A stretch of 64,000 nucleotides of DNA from RGIG9115 sp045649825 (GCA_045649825.1 JAZRQO010000001.1:31050-95049); one strand, 5' to 3'; shown: positions 9,009 through 17,861, counted from the first letter of the stretch. The notes: generated by a model from the sequence alone, not told the origin. Program-made: numbers and translations.

Positions 9009-9116
9009 ATCTTCTTTCATCCGGACTATACCGTCGGTTTTGGAATTTCACCAAATCAGTGCTTTTGCACTCGCGGACTTTACCGCCGGTGGGGAATCGC
9101 ACCCCGCCCTGAAGAT
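9009..9116 (-). promoter_or_regulatory. FMN riboswitch (RFN element)
   Basis: The minus strand carries the conserved RFN boxes in order: CTTCAGGGCGGGGTG, GATTCCCCACCGGCGGTAAA, GTCCGCGAG, GATTTGGTGAAATTCC, AACCGACGGTATAGTCCGGA and TGAAAGAAGAT. The first and last boxes pair to close the multi-branched aptamer. The terminator at 8966-8991 and ribU follow, so this is a transcriptional off-switch for riboflavin uptake. Confidence 0.96.
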
Positions 9117-9232
9117 TTATATTCAATTTTTGAATATTATATCACCAAAACACCTGTTTGTCAACAACAAATCGTTAAACAAATATGTTTCCGTTATGTT
9201 TCAAAATTCGACAAAACGTAACACAATATCAA

Positions 9233-9261
9233 TTGTTTTTTTTTCGGGTTTGTGCTACAAT
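9233..9261 (+). promoter_or_regulatory. Sigma-A type promoter
   Basis: TTGTTT and TACAAT with a 17-nt spacer, ending 23 bp before the start of the membrane-anchored protein gene. It runs divergently from the FMN-riboswitch transcript. Confidence 0.65.
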
Positions 9262-9284
9262 ATTTATGAAAGGTGGAATACATA

Positions 9285-9959
9285 ATGAGCAGACACAGTG
9301 CTTCAAAAAAAGAGAAAAAGAGCAGGCTTGTTTTAAATACATTTCTAGTTTTTTTAGTAGTTACGGCAATATGTGCAGGAGTTATATTTGCAGTGATATT
9401 TATGCCAAGCTCTGAGAAAACCTTAAAGGCTCCCGTGGCAACTACCACGCAATCTTCGGTTTCGCCAACGGAAAGAACATCTGAAGAACCAACTCAAAAA
9501 CCCACGGATGAACCGAGAACATCGGCACCGAAATTTACAAAGGTGAGTGCGTCAGGAACGAGAGAGCCGTACAGAACAGAATCGGGAACTATTACCTATC
9601 CCCCGTCAAATGCTTTTGACGGCAATAAAAACACCGTATGGACCCCTGCAGCTGATGATGAAAACCCCTGGATTGAGCTTACTGCCCCATCAGAGCAGTC
9701 GGTTAAAGGAATAGAAATAATAAACGGTTATTCAAAAAATAAAAAGCTCTACGAAGCAAACAGCAGAGCAAAAGAGGTTGTAGTGGAATGTAACGGAACA
9801 AGATACAGCTACACACTCCAGGACAAAGGTCCCGGAAAAACTCAGCGACTTTCATTCCCCGGCGGCATTGAAACAGAAAAAATCCGCATAACAATCAGTT
9901 CAGTATACCGAGGAAGTGAATACGACGACCTTTGTATTGCCGAAATTGCTCCGTATTGA
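9285..9959 (+). CDS. Membrane-anchored discoidin-like / NADase-type glycan-binding protein
   Basis: 224 residues from ATG 9285, 8 nt after AAAGGTGG. A basic N-terminus (MSRHSASKKEKKSR) precedes one transmembrane helix (LNTFLVFLVVTAICAGVIFAV), then a Thr/Pro/Ser-rich linker at about 45-80. The C-terminal domain has NAFDGNKNTVWTP and WIELTAP followed by VKGIEIINGYSK, the pattern of the NADase-type glycan-binding (discoidin-like) domain. It is likely displayed outside the membrane to bind carbohydrate or protein ligands; the ligand is unknown. No neighbouring gene is co-directional. Confidence 0.75.
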   Translation: MSRHSASKKEKKSRLVLNTFLVFLVVTAICAGVIFAVIFMPSSEKTLKAPVATTTQSSVSPTERTSEEPTQKPTDEPRTSAPKFTKVSASGTREPYRTESGTITYPPSNAFDGNKNTVWTPAADDENPWIELTAPSEQSVKGIEIINGYSKNKKLYEANSRAKEVVVECNGTRYSYTLQDKGPGKTQRLSFPGGIETEKIRITISSVYRGSEYDDLCIAEIAPY

Positions 9960-9967
9960 TTACAAAA

Positions 9968-9997
9968 AAAATGTGTGTTCAAAAGAACACACATTTT
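9968..9997. terminator. Bidirectional intrinsic terminator
   Basis: AAATGTGTGTTC, an AAAA loop and GAACACACATTT followed by a T-rich stretch. It separates the convergent plus-strand surface gene and minus-strand KP-peptide gene. Confidence 0.85.
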
Positions 9998-10002
9998 ATT
10001 TT

Positions 10003-10206
10003 TTATTCTTCCCAATTCCAGTTTTCACCGTCAATTTTCGTCCAGACCTTATTCTCAATGTCAGTAGGAATATAGTTAGAACTAATAGTCGTTAAATTTG
10101 GCATTGGTGATGCTTCAGCACTAAGTGAACTTTCAGTAGGAGCCATTACAGGTGACTCAACGTCAAAGCTTACTATTTCAAATAATGGTTTTATATATTT
10201 TTTCAT
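10003..10206 (-). CDS. Small MKK-Y-KP type peptide, copy 1 (67 aa)
   Basis: 67 residues starting MKKYIKPLFEIVSFDVESPV and ending in an acidic, Trp-rich tail. No signal peptide and no membrane helix. It starts 15 nt after the stop of a secreted-protein gene, with the GGAGG site just behind that stop codon. A second peptide at 55348-55515 begins in the same way (MKKTYTKPEIVVSKFDVETV) and holds the same position behind another secreted protein. Short MKK-KP proteins of this kind are common hypothetical genes in Clostridia. The hydrophilic, leader-like first 20 residues could be a recognition segment of a precursor peptide, but no modification enzyme is adjacent. Function unknown. Confidence 0.7.
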   Translation of the reverse strand: MKKYIKPLFEIVSFDVESPVMAPTESSLSAEASPMPNLTTISSNYIPTDIENKVWTKIDGENWNWEE

Positions 10207-10221
10207 GATTGCTACCCTCCA

Positions 10222-11019
10222 TTATTCTGCCGCTGCTAATACGTATGGAATAGCAACAATCTCTGTATTATTATTAATACCTTTAATCTGAATTCCAACT
10301 TCAATGTTTACTCCATCGAAACTGCTGATATTTTTCAATGAATCGGATACATTTGCAAACGTATTTAATGAACGATAGCCTTTATCCACAACACCGTCAC
10401 CCTCCATCCTCTGAACAGCAAATCCAAGCTTGTCGGGAGTTACATTACCTTCCAGAGGAAAGTTTCCGACTCCAATATATATATATTGCCCTGTATTGGC
10501 ATCTTCATATACCTTGAGAGTCTGGCTCATTGTTCCGAAAGTTACATTTTCAGCTTTCAAATCTTTATGAATATCGTCACTAATTCCGCCGTCTGCCTTC
10601 CGTGCATTACCGAGAAAGATTTTAGTTTTGCTTGCCTCAGTCATACCCTCGCCGCTCTTAACTAGAGTATAATCACCCGGTACAAATTTACCTTCTGTGT
10701 ACTTAACGCCCAGGTTTGTAAAAAGGCTGCTGTAAGAAAGCCCGCCTGCCTGACCTATGTAACAAATATCATCCGACTTAACATCAGCAAGTGATTTGTT
10801 TCCTGTGTAATCACCTTTTACAAGCATTACCGTAAGCTCTGTTTCAGAATCCTTTGCTGTATTATCCGTTACAGTGAATGTATTATCACCGTAGTTAAAG
10901 CTCATACTTATTGATTCTGTTGTATGTGCGGGCAAAGTCGGTGCTTCTTCCGCATTTGCCGCAACTGCAAATGAAAGCATAGCAGCAGCTACTAAAAAAC
11001 CTTTCACTAATGACTTCAT
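10222..11019 (-). CDS. Secreted protein of unknown function, cassette copy 1
   Basis: 265 residues with a clear signal peptide: basic MKSLVKG, hydrophobic FLVAAAMLSFAVA and a cleavage site near ANA-EE. The mature part is polar and beta-rich, without cysteines in pairs, sorting motif or membrane anchor; it ends YVLAAAE. It resembles in organisation, though not clearly in sequence, the secreted gene at 55531-56199: signal peptide with the same Ala-rich end, similar size, Ala-Glu terminus, and a KP peptide 15 nt downstream. No known domain is recognised; a surface-adhesive or cohesin-like beta-sandwich role is possible. Confidence 0.78.
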   Translation of the reverse strand: MKSLVKGFLVAAAMLSFAVAANAEEAPTLPAHTTESISMSFNYGDNTFTVTDNTAKDSETELTVMLVKGDYTGNKSLADVKSDDICYIGQAGGLSYSSLFTNLGVKYTEGKFVPGDYTLVKSGEGMTEASKTKIFLGNARKADGGISDDIHKDLKAENVTFGTMSQTLKVYEDANTGQYIYIGVGNFPLEGNVTPDKLGFAVQRMEGDGVVDKGYRSLNTFANVSDSLKNISSFDGVNIEVGIQIKGINNNTEIVAIPYVLAAAE

Positions 11020-11068
11020 CTATGATCTCTCCTTTTTAAGGCATAAATGCACAAATATACTTATTATC

Positions 11069-11097
11069 ATTATAACACAACCCCCATTACTTGTCAA
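11069..11097 (-). promoter_or_regulatory. Sigma-A promoter for secreted cassette copy 1
   Basis: TTGACA and TATAAT, 17-nt spacer, on the minus strand, ending about 50 bp before the ATG. The spacer holds GGGGG and the -10 is extended as TTATAATGATAAT; the promoter of cassette copy 2 (56339-56367) has the same two features. Confidence 0.75.
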
Positions 11098-11117
11098 TAA
11101 GTTAATGGGGGTTTTTT
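11079..11117 (+). terminator. Intrinsic terminator facing plus strand, overlaps a minus promoter
   Basis: AACCCCCATTA, a 13-nt loop and TAATGGGGGTT followed by TTTTTAT reads as a terminator in the plus direction. Its loop contains the -35 box of the minus-strand promoter at 11069-11097. No plus-strand gene ends here, so its natural purpose is unclear. Confidence 0.6.
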
Positions 11118-11160
11118 ATATTAAAATTGTAAAAAACTGTAACGTATTTTTTGTACACAA

Positions 11161-12318
11161 TTACCCTTTAATTAAATTTATAATATCCCTGTAGGATATA
11201 AGGAGCATAAGACCTATAAGGATTAAAAATCCGATTCCGTGGACTGCACCTTCTTTTTCAGGCGATATGGGTTTTCGTCTTATCCACTCAATCACAACAA
11301 ACAAAAGCCGTCCGCCGTCAAGGGCAGGAAGAGGCAAGAGATTGAATACTCCAAGATTTATTGTCAGAAGTGCAACCAGGTTCAGAACATATATAAGGCT
11401 TTGGTCGCCTGCGTTCACCGCATTATTAACCTCACGTACAACTCCCACTGGGCCTGAAACAACCTCCATAGACTGCTTGCCTGTTATAAGCTCCCACACT
11501 GTTTTATACAAAAGCTTTACAACATAGCCCGTCATTCTGAAAGAATGAGGTACTGCGTTCAAAACCGTAACCTCTTCGGAAACGGGGCTGAAGCCTATAA
11601 GATAGCGGTTGCTCTCCGAGGTCGTCCCCACAAGCTCATCATTTTTGGGAACATCCTCAGAATATTCTATCACCGTCTGCGTGGCGATGCCGTTTATTGC
11701 TTCCTCATACAGGATATTATCCTCCGTATAGGTTACTTTTACATTCTGGAGCGAGGGCATAAAGGAAACGGTTTTCTTCTCACCGTTTTCACGGCGTACG
11801 GTAAGGTCTATTTCCCTGTCGCCTTTTATTTCAGACATATAAAGGCTTATATCCTGATACATCCCAACTCTTTTACCGTTTATTTTTATAATTTCATCAC
11901 CGGGCAGGATTTCAGTTTCTGAAAGGTATGTTCCGGGTATAACCGTCTGAATACGGTTTGTGTAAATACTGTCTGTCATACCCGTTATAATGCAGAACAG
12001 AGCAAAGCCCAGAACAACATTAAAAATTGCACCTGCAACGAGAACTGCAATACGTTTCGGGCAGGACTGCTCGTTGAAATTTCCTCTTTCTGCTTTGTTC
12101 TCTCCATCCTCTCCTGCAAAGCGGCAGAAGCCGCCAAAGGGTATTAGCCTCACGGAATACAGGGTTTCGCCTTTCTGCTTTTTGAAAATAACAGGGCCGA
12201 AGCCTATAGCATATTCAAGCACGGTAAAGCCAAGGAGCTTTCCCGTTATAAAATGCCCGAATTCGTGGATGGAAATCATCACAAGGAACATTATTATGGT
12301 AACAATAGCCGTAATCAT
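11161..12318 (-). CDS. rseP: RIP zinc metalloprotease RseP (site-2 protease)
   Basis: Membrane-embedded M50 protease that cleaves transmembrane substrates such as anti-sigma factors and signal-peptide remnants. 385 residues; the zinc motif HEFGH is at about 18-22 inside the first helix, a PDZ domain follows (PGDEIIKINGKRVG), and the second metal-site motif NLLPLPALDGG is near 310. Four membrane segments are visible. Its ATG abuts the dxr stop codon (TAAATG), a translationally coupled arrangement. Confidence 0.95.
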   Translation of the reverse strand: MITAIVTIIMFLVMISIHEFGHFITGKLLGFTVLEYAIGFGPVIFKKQKGETLYSVRLIPFGGFCRFAGEDGENKAERGNFNEQSCPKRIAVLVAGAIFNVVLGFALFCIITGMTDSIYTNRIQTVIPGTYLSETEILPGDEIIKINGKRVGMYQDISLYMSEIKGDREIDLTVRRENGEKKTVSFMPSLQNVKVTYTEDNILYEEAINGIATQTVIEYSEDVPKNDELVGTTSESNRYLIGFSPVSEEVTVLNAVPHSFRMTGYVVKLLYKTVWELITGKQSMEVVSGPVGVVREVNNAVNAGDQSLIYVLNLVALLTINLGVFNLLPLPALDGGRLLFVVIEWIRRKPISPEKEGAVHGIGFLILIGLMLLISYRDIINLIKG

Positions 12319-13458
12319 TTAAAGAATTCCTTTCTCCGCATAGCTGCGGGCAAATCTGTCAGCTTCTAAAATATCATCAATTGACGGATTTTCGATAACA
12401 GGTGCCGCCTCCATTGCCTTTTCAAGGCAGCGTGAAATATCCAAAAATCCTATTTTTTCTTTAAGGAACAGCTCCACCGCCATCTCGTCCGCACTGTTGA
12501 AAACAGTGGGCAGTATTCCGCCCTTTTTCCCTGCCTCAAATGCAAGGCTGAGGGCGGGGAATGTTCCCGTATCAGGCTTTGCAAAAGTAAGTGACGGGTA
12601 TTTTGCAAAATCAAGCCTCTCACGGTTTATGGGAAGGCGTTTAGGGTATGTTAATGCATACTGGATAGGCAAATGCATATCGGGAGTGCCAAGCTGAGCA
12701 ATTACTCCCCCATCTGCATATTCCACCATTGAGTGAACAACACTCTGCCTGTGAACAAGCACTTCTATATTATCGTAATCCATATCAAAGAGCCAGTGTG
12801 CCTCCATTACCTCAAGACCTTTATTAACTAAAGTTGCCGAGTCGATTGTAACCTTTGCACCCATATCCCAGTTGGGGTGCTTTAGTGCCTGTGCAGGAGT
12901 TATTGAGCAAAGCTCATCTGCCGTTTTACCAAAAAATGGTCCGCCCGAAGCGGTGAGGATTATTTTATCCGCTTTTTGGGGTGTACTCTGAAGGGATTGA
13001 AAAATTGCAGAATGTTCGCTGTCTACAGGGAGTATTTTTATTCCTTTTTCTGCAGCAAGTGAGGTTATAATATGACCTGCGCATACCATTGTTTCTTTGT
13101 TGGCAAGAGCGATATTCTTTCCGCTTTTTATAGCTTCAATTGTAGGTAAAAGCCCCGATATTCCAACCACTGCAGTTACAACTATTTCACTGTCGCCGTA
13201 TGCGGCGGCATATTTCAGACCCTCTGCTCCCGATACCACCTTACAGGGAATGTCGGCAATTTTTATTTTAAGCTCCTCTGCAGCTTTTTCGTCTGTCATA
13301 CAAACAAGTTCGGGCTTAAACTCACGCACCTGAGCCTCCATAAGCTCTACGCTTCTGTGAGCCGTAAGAACAGATGCTTTCATATAAGGGTTATCACGTA
13401 TTATATCCAGTGTTTGAGTTCCGATTGAACCTGTTGATCCAAGTATGGTTATATCCAT
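12319..13458 (-). CDS. dxr: 1-deoxy-D-xylulose 5-phosphate reductoisomerase
   Basis: Converts DXP to MEP with NADPH, the committed step of the MEP isoprenoid pathway. 379 residues. The NADPH-binding loop GSTGSIGT is at residues 7-14, with ANKETMVCAG in the middle and the active-site stretches PVDSEHSAIFQ and TASGGPFF; a C-terminal helical domain follows with NSADEMAVELFL. The product feeds the undecaprenyl pathway that uses UppS, encoded 10 kb away. Confidence 0.96.
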   Translation of the reverse strand: MDITILGSTGSIGTQTLDIIRDNPYMKASVLTAHRSVELMEAQVREFKPELVCMTDEKAAEELKIKIADIPCKVVSGAEGLKYAAAYGDSEIVVTAVVGISGLLPTIEAIKSGKNIALANKETMVCAGHIITSLAAEKGIKILPVDSEHSAIFQSLQSTPQKADKIILTASGGPFFGKTADELCSITPAQALKHPNWDMGAKVTIDSATLVNKGLEVMEAHWLFDMDYDNIEVLVHRQSVVHSMVEYADGGVIAQLGTPDMHLPIQYALTYPKRLPINRERLDFAKYPSLTFAKPDTGTFPALSLAFEAGKKGGILPTVFNSADEMAVELFLKEKIGFLDISRCLEKAMEAAPVIENPSIDDILEADRFARSYAEKGIL

Positions 13459-13495
13459 TATATATTTCCTTTCAAGCCTCGATAATATTTATCTT

Positions 13496-13524
13496 ATTGT
13501 AATACAAAAAGTTGCCAAATTCAA
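13496..13524 (-). promoter_or_regulatory. Sigma-A type promoter for dxr-rseP
   Basis: TTGAAT and TACAAT with a 17-nt spacer on the minus strand, about 38 bp before the dxr ATG. This gives dxr-rseP its own promoter, in keeping with its separation from cdsA. Confidence 0.6.
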
Positions 13525-13589
13525 GTATAGCATAAAACTTTGTCAATAGTGCATAAGGTTTTAAAAGAAAATTTTTTTATAAATCTATT

Positions 13590-13618
13590 GTATTTTTTGT
13601 TATTTTATGATAGTATTA
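13590..13618 (+). promoter_or_regulatory. Sigma-A type promoter for metY
   Basis: TTGTAT and TAGTAT, 17-nt spacer, 29 bp before the metY ATG. No SAM riboswitch or S-box was seen in the short leader. Confidence 0.55.
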
Positions 13619-13647
13619 TATTCGTATATACGAAAGGACTGATATTT

Positions 13648-14919
13648 ATGAAAATTGAAACAAAATGCATACAAGAGGGCTACAAGCCTAAAAACGGCGA
13701 GCCCCGAGTGCTTCCTATATATCAAAGCACCACTTTCAAGTACGATTCAGCCGACTATATGGGCAAGCTTTTCGACCTTGAAGCAGACGGATTTTTCTAT
13801 ACACGTCTTGCAAACCCCACAGTTGCCTGTGTGGAAGAAAAAATCGCAAAGCTTGAGGGCGGCGTTGCAGCTATGATGACATCATCAGGTCAGGCGGCTA
13901 CTCTTATGTCGGTTATGACTATTGCAAAAGCAGGCGACCATATTGTTTGCTCTGCTGCAGTTTACGGCGGAACATTCAACCTGCTGGGTGTAACTCTTGA
14001 GAAGTTCGGCGTTCATGTAACCTTTGTAGACCCCGACGCTCCGCTTGAAGAGCTTAAAAAGGCTATACGTCCCGAAACAAAGGCAGTGCTTGGTGAAACA
14101 ATCGCAAACCCTGCACTTAACGTCCTTGATATAGAGAAGTTTGCAGAGCTTGCACACTCCAACAACATACCCCTTATAGTTGACAATACATTTGCAACTC
14201 CCATTCTTTGTCGCCCCTTTGAGTTTGGTGCGGATATTGTTATCCACTCCACATCAAAGTATATGGACGGTCACGCTGTTTCTCTTGGCGGTGTAATCGT
14301 TGACAGCGGAAAATTCAAGTGGCTCGGAAACGACAAGTTCCCCGAATTTAATGTAGCTGATGACTCATACCACGGTGTTACATATGCAAAAGACTTTGGT
14401 GAAATGGCATTCATTGTAAAGGCACGTGCTCAGCTTATGCGCGACCTCGGCTCTTCACCCTCGCCTCAGAATGCATTTCTTTTAAATCTCGGTCTTGAAA
14501 CACTGCACCTGCGTATGCCCTGCCACAGTAACAACGCATTGAAGGTTGCAAAGCACCTCGAAAACCATCCTCAGATTTCATGGATTAACTATCCCGGACT
14601 TGAGAGCAGCAAATATAAGCCGTTGGTTGATAAGTATCTCCCCAACGGTGCAAGCGGCGTAATCTCCTTTGGTGTTAAAGGCGGAAGAGAAGCCTGCATT
14701 AAGTTCCTTGATAATTTGAAGCTTGCGGCAATTGTAACCCATGTTGCAGATGCAAGGACCTGTGCTCTCCACCCTGCAAGCACAACTCACCGTCAGATGA
14801 CGGATGAGCAGCTTTTAGCCGGTGGAATAAGCCCCGACCTGGTGCGTTTCAGCGTTGGTATTGAAAATGCAGATGACATTATAGCAGACATAGAAAATGC
14901 TCTTGCACAGATTAAATAA
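13648..14919 (+). CDS. metY: O-acetylhomoserine sulfhydrylase (Cys/Met PLP enzyme)
   Basis: PLP enzyme that joins O-acetylhomoserine with sulfide to give homocysteine, supporting direct sulfhydrylation in methionine synthesis. The start at 13648 (MKIETKCIQEGYKPKNGEPR) follows AAAGGACTGATATTT and gives 423 residues, typical of MetY rather than the 380-400 of MetB/MetC. Landmarks: YTRLANPT, the SSGQAA turn, and the PLP lysine in STSKYMDGHA. Related methionine gamma-lyases are similar, so substrate choice is inferred from length and overall pattern. It is a single-gene transcript. Confidence 0.85.
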   Translation: MKIETKCIQEGYKPKNGEPRVLPIYQSTTFKYDSADYMGKLFDLEADGFFYTRLANPTVACVEEKIAKLEGGVAAMMTSSGQAATLMSVMTIAKAGDHIVCSAAVYGGTFNLLGVTLEKFGVHVTFVDPDAPLEELKKAIRPETKAVLGETIANPALNVLDIEKFAELAHSNNIPLIVDNTFATPILCRPFEFGADIVIHSTSKYMDGHAVSLGGVIVDSGKFKWLGNDKFPEFNVADDSYHGVTYAKDFGEMAFIVKARAQLMRDLGSSPSPQNAFLLNLGLETLHLRMPCHSNNALKVAKHLENHPQISWINYPGLESSKYKPLVDKYLPNGASGVISFGVKGGREACIKFLDNLKLAAIVTHVADARTCALHPASTTHRQMTDEQLLAGGISPDLVRFSVGIENADDIIADIENALAQIK

Positions 14920-14928
14920 AAGAACATT

Positions 14929-14964
14929 AAAACGGCATTGCGGTAAATTGCAATGCCGTTTTTG
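14929..14964 (+). terminator. Intrinsic terminator after metY
   Basis: AACGGCATTGC, a short loop and GCAATGCCGTT followed by TTTT, 10 bp after the metY stop. Confidence 0.9.
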
Positions 14965-15030
14965 ATTAGTGAATTAAAATAATTCTTTTGTATCTTTATG
15001 CGTTAATAAATGCAAGATGCGTTTTTCTTT

Positions 15031-15960
15031 TTACAAATTAAATACATATCCCGACAAAAGCACTATTATGGGAAGTGTTATTCCCGAGAGCAATGTGGAA
15101 ATAGCAAAAACTTCCGATGCCCTTACTGCGTTTCTGTTGTAACGGATTGCAAATAATGTAACAATCGTTGCAGTGGGGCATGCAGCCGCTATTATATTAG
15201 TTGTGAATATAACCTCGGAAGGTACGGGCAAAAGCTTGAACACCGCCACCACTATCACGGGCACTACAACAAGCCTCAATGCAACAGGAACCATAACATT
15301 CGGCTCTTTAAGTGCCTTCAAAAGGTGCGACTCTGCCATTGTGGCACCTGCTACAAGCATTGCTATGGGTGTGTTCATCATTTTTACATAGTCAAGACTT
15401 GATGCAATCACCTTCGGCAGCTTAATCCCTGCAGCAAACAGAAGTATTCCCACCGCGACGGAAATTATTGTGGGGTTTTTCATAACTTTTAAAAGACCTT
15501 TAAAGCTTTTTTCATCCGTCGCAAGCATTATGCCGTGAGTCCAGGCAAAAATGTTGAAAAGCGTAATATATGAAGTAAGGTATAAAACTCCCTCGGAGCC
15601 AAAAAGTGCTTCAATCAGGGGTATTCCCATAAAAGCACAGTTTGTGTAGCCTACACACATTCTGCACATACGGAAGTTTTCCATTTTGTCTTTAATACAA
15701 ATTCTTGCAATAATTATTCCGATTATAATAGAAATTGCAGAAAGCAAATACGACCACAGTATGCCCTTCATAATTTCGGGGGTAACATCTATCTGGTATG
15801 CCATTATTACCAACGCCGGAATAACTATTGTAAGAAGCACCTCGGAAAGCTGCTTTCTTCCTTGTTCACTTATTACCTTTGTTTTGAACAGAATATAGCC
15901 AAGGAGTATGATAAGAAACATAATCCCTATCTGTTCAAACAATAAAAATGCATATTCCAT
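15031..15960 (-). CDS. AEC family (auxin efflux carrier-like) transporter
   Basis: 309 residues with about ten hydrophobic segments arranged as two five-helix halves, the AEC/PIN-like pattern. Family stretches include GYTNCAFMGIPLIEALFG in the middle and TNIIAAACPTATIVTLFA near the end. Bacterial members move malate, malonate or other carboxylates; the substrate here cannot be read from sequence. It begins 12 bp after the typA stop, with AGGAGAAGCGTCC before the ATG, so it is likely co-transcribed with typA. Confidence 0.85.
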   Translation of the reverse strand: MEYAFLLFEQIGIMFLIILLGYILFKTKVISEQGRKQLSEVLLTIVIPALVIMAYQIDVTPEIMKGILWSYLLSAISIIIGIIIARICIKDKMENFRMCRMCVGYTNCAFMGIPLIEALFGSEGVLYLTSYITLFNIFAWTHGIMLATDEKSFKGLLKVMKNPTIISVAVGILLFAAGIKLPKVIASSLDYVKMMNTPIAMLVAGATMAESHLLKALKEPNVMVPVALRLVVVPVIVVAVFKLLPVPSEVIFTTNIIAAACPTATIVTLFAIRYNRNAVRASEVFAISTLLSGITLPIIVLLSGYVFNL

Positions 15961-15972
15961 GGACGCTTCTCC

Positions 15973-17796
15973 TTATTTTCTCGCCCTTGCCTTTGCTCTT
16001 AGGTCCGTTTTCAGAATACGTTTTCTCATTCTGAGGCTTTCGGGAGTTACCTCGAGAAGCTCATCATCTGCGAGGAACTCAAGGCACTGTTCAAGGCTGA
16101 AAAGTCTTGGAGGAACGAGCCTTAACGCGTCATCGGAGCCTGATGCACGGGTGTTTGTGGCGTGCTTTTTCTTGCACACGTTAACCACCACATCCTCCAG
16201 TCGTGCATTCTCGCCCACTATCATTCCCTCATAAACCTTTACACCGGGGCCTATGAAAAGTGTTCCTCTCTCCTGAGCGTTATAAAGACCGTAGGTTATT
16301 GTTTCCCCGTCCTCCCAGGCGATGAGTGCACCCCGGGTTCTGCCCTGAATGTCACCCTTATAAGGCTCATATGTTTCAAGGATACTGTTTACAATTCCCG
16401 TTCCCTTGGTGGCGGTGAGAAGCTCATTTCTGTAGCCTATAAGACCGCGGGAGGGGATTAAAAATTCAATTCGTGTATAGTTCTGAGCCGTTGGCGACAT
16501 ATTTGTCATTTCGCCGCGGCGATTGATAACACTGTCCATTACGACGCCTGTATATTCATCAGGAACGTCCACGGTAAGCCTCTCGATAGGCTCGCAGAGA
16601 ACTCCGTCAACCTTCTTATAAATTACAACAGGATTTGAAACCTGGAACTCATAACCCTCACGACGCATATTTTCAATCAGCACTGAGAGATGAAGTTCGC
16701 CTCTGCCCGAAACGGTAAAGGCTTCGGTTGTGTCCGTTTCGGACACACGCAGTGCCACGTTCGAGTCAAGCTCTCTGAAAAGACGCTCTCTCAGATGACG
16801 TGAAGTTACAAACTTACCCTCTTTACCCGCAAATGGGCTGTCGTTAACGCTAAAGGTCATCGACAAAACAGGCTCGTCTATTTTAACAAAAGGCAAGGGG
16901 TCAATATTATCGGGAGAACAAAGTGTTTCACCGATATTAATATCTGCCATACCCGATATTGCAACCATATCTCCTGCACCAACGGTGTCACACACACCCT
17001 TGTTCAGTCCTTCAAAGGTGTAGAGCTTCGTCGCCTTACCATAGTCAACCTTTCCGCCGTCACGGCAGATTGCCACTCTGTCACCCGTGGATATTTTTCC
17101 CCTTTGAATTTTACCAACGGCTATTCTGCCCGTATATTCATCATAGTCAATATTTGAAACAAGCATCTGAAAATCACCGTCGTCGTCACAGTCGGGACAG
17201 GGTATTTCATTTACAATAAGCTCGAAAAGCTCTGTAAGGTCTTTATTGGGCTGCTCGGGGTTATACTCTGCCGTTGCCCATCCGTCACGTCCCGAAGCAT
17301 AGATTACGGGAGTATCAAGCTGCTCCTCAGTTGCCCCAAGGTCAATGAAAAGCTCAAGCACTTCGTCAACCACCTCGTAGGGACGGGCATTGGGACGGTC
17401 AACCTTGTTTACTACAATAATGGGCTGAAGATCAAGTGCCAGCGCCTTTGACAGAACAAATCTTGTCTGCGGCATACAGCCTTCAAAAGCGTCAACAAGC
17501 AGAAGAACTCCGTCAACCATTTCAAGACCGCGTTCAACCTCGCCGCCGAAATCCGCATGGCCCGGTGTGTCTATAATATTGATTTTTGTTCCTTTATAAT
17601 AAAGCGAGGTATTTTTTGCAAGGATTGTAATACCTCTCTCACGTTCAAGGTCGTTTGAGTCCATAACTCTTTCGTCAACCTTTTCGTTTTCACGGAATGT
17701 ACCGCTCTGAGCAAGCATAGCATCAACTAGTGTGGTTTTACCGTGGTCAACGTGAGCGATTATTGCAATGTTTCTTATGTTTTCTCTTTTCGTCAT
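15973..17796 (-). CDS. typA: Translational GTPase TypA/BipA
   Basis: Ribosome-binding GTPase involved in stress adaptation and 50S assembly. 607 residues. G1 AHVDHGKTTLVDAML, G3 DTPGHADF, G4 NKVDR. The C-terminal half has the BipA-specific GRGELHLSVLIENMRREGYE and SRGLIGYRNELLTATKG. The end is Lys/Arg-rich (RMRKRILKTDLRAKARARK). It leads a transcript with the AEC transporter. Confidence 0.97.
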   Translation of the reverse strand: MTKRENIRNIAIIAHVDHGKTTLVDAMLAQSGTFRENEKVDERVMDSNDLERERGITILAKNTSLYYKGTKINIIDTPGHADFGGEVERGLEMVDGVLLLVDAFEGCMPQTRFVLSKALALDLQPIIVVNKVDRPNARPYEVVDEVLELFIDLGATEEQLDTPVIYASGRDGWATAEYNPEQPNKDLTELFELIVNEIPCPDCDDDGDFQMLVSNIDYDEYTGRIAVGKIQRGKISTGDRVAICRDGGKVDYGKATKLYTFEGLNKGVCDTVGAGDMVAISGMADINIGETLCSPDNIDPLPFVKIDEPVLSMTFSVNDSPFAGKEGKFVTSRHLRERLFRELDSNVALRVSETDTTEAFTVSGRGELHLSVLIENMRREGYEFQVSNPVVIYKKVDGVLCEPIERLTVDVPDEYTGVVMDSVINRRGEMTNMSPTAQNYTRIEFLIPSRGLIGYRNELLTATKGTGIVNSILETYEPYKGDIQGRTRGALIAWEDGETITYGLYNAQERGTLFIGPGVKVYEGMIVGENARLEDVVVNVCKKKHATNTRASGSDDALRLVPPRLFSLEQCLEFLADDELLEVTPESLRMRKRILKTDLRAKARARK

Positions 17797-17832
17797 AAAA
17801 GCTTATCTCCGTTTCGTTTTCACATAAAAAGT

Positions 17833-17861
17833 ATTATATAGCTTTACCGCTTATTTTACAA
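17833..17861 (-). promoter_or_regulatory. Sigma-A type promoter for typA
   Basis: TTGTAA and TATAAT, 17-nt spacer, on the minus strand, 37 bp before the typA ATG. Confidence 0.65.

Noticed and set aside
13540..13647. N-terminal extension of metY to 13540
   Set aside because: It would cover the promoter; MKIETKCIQ at 13648 has a good RBS and gives the family length.
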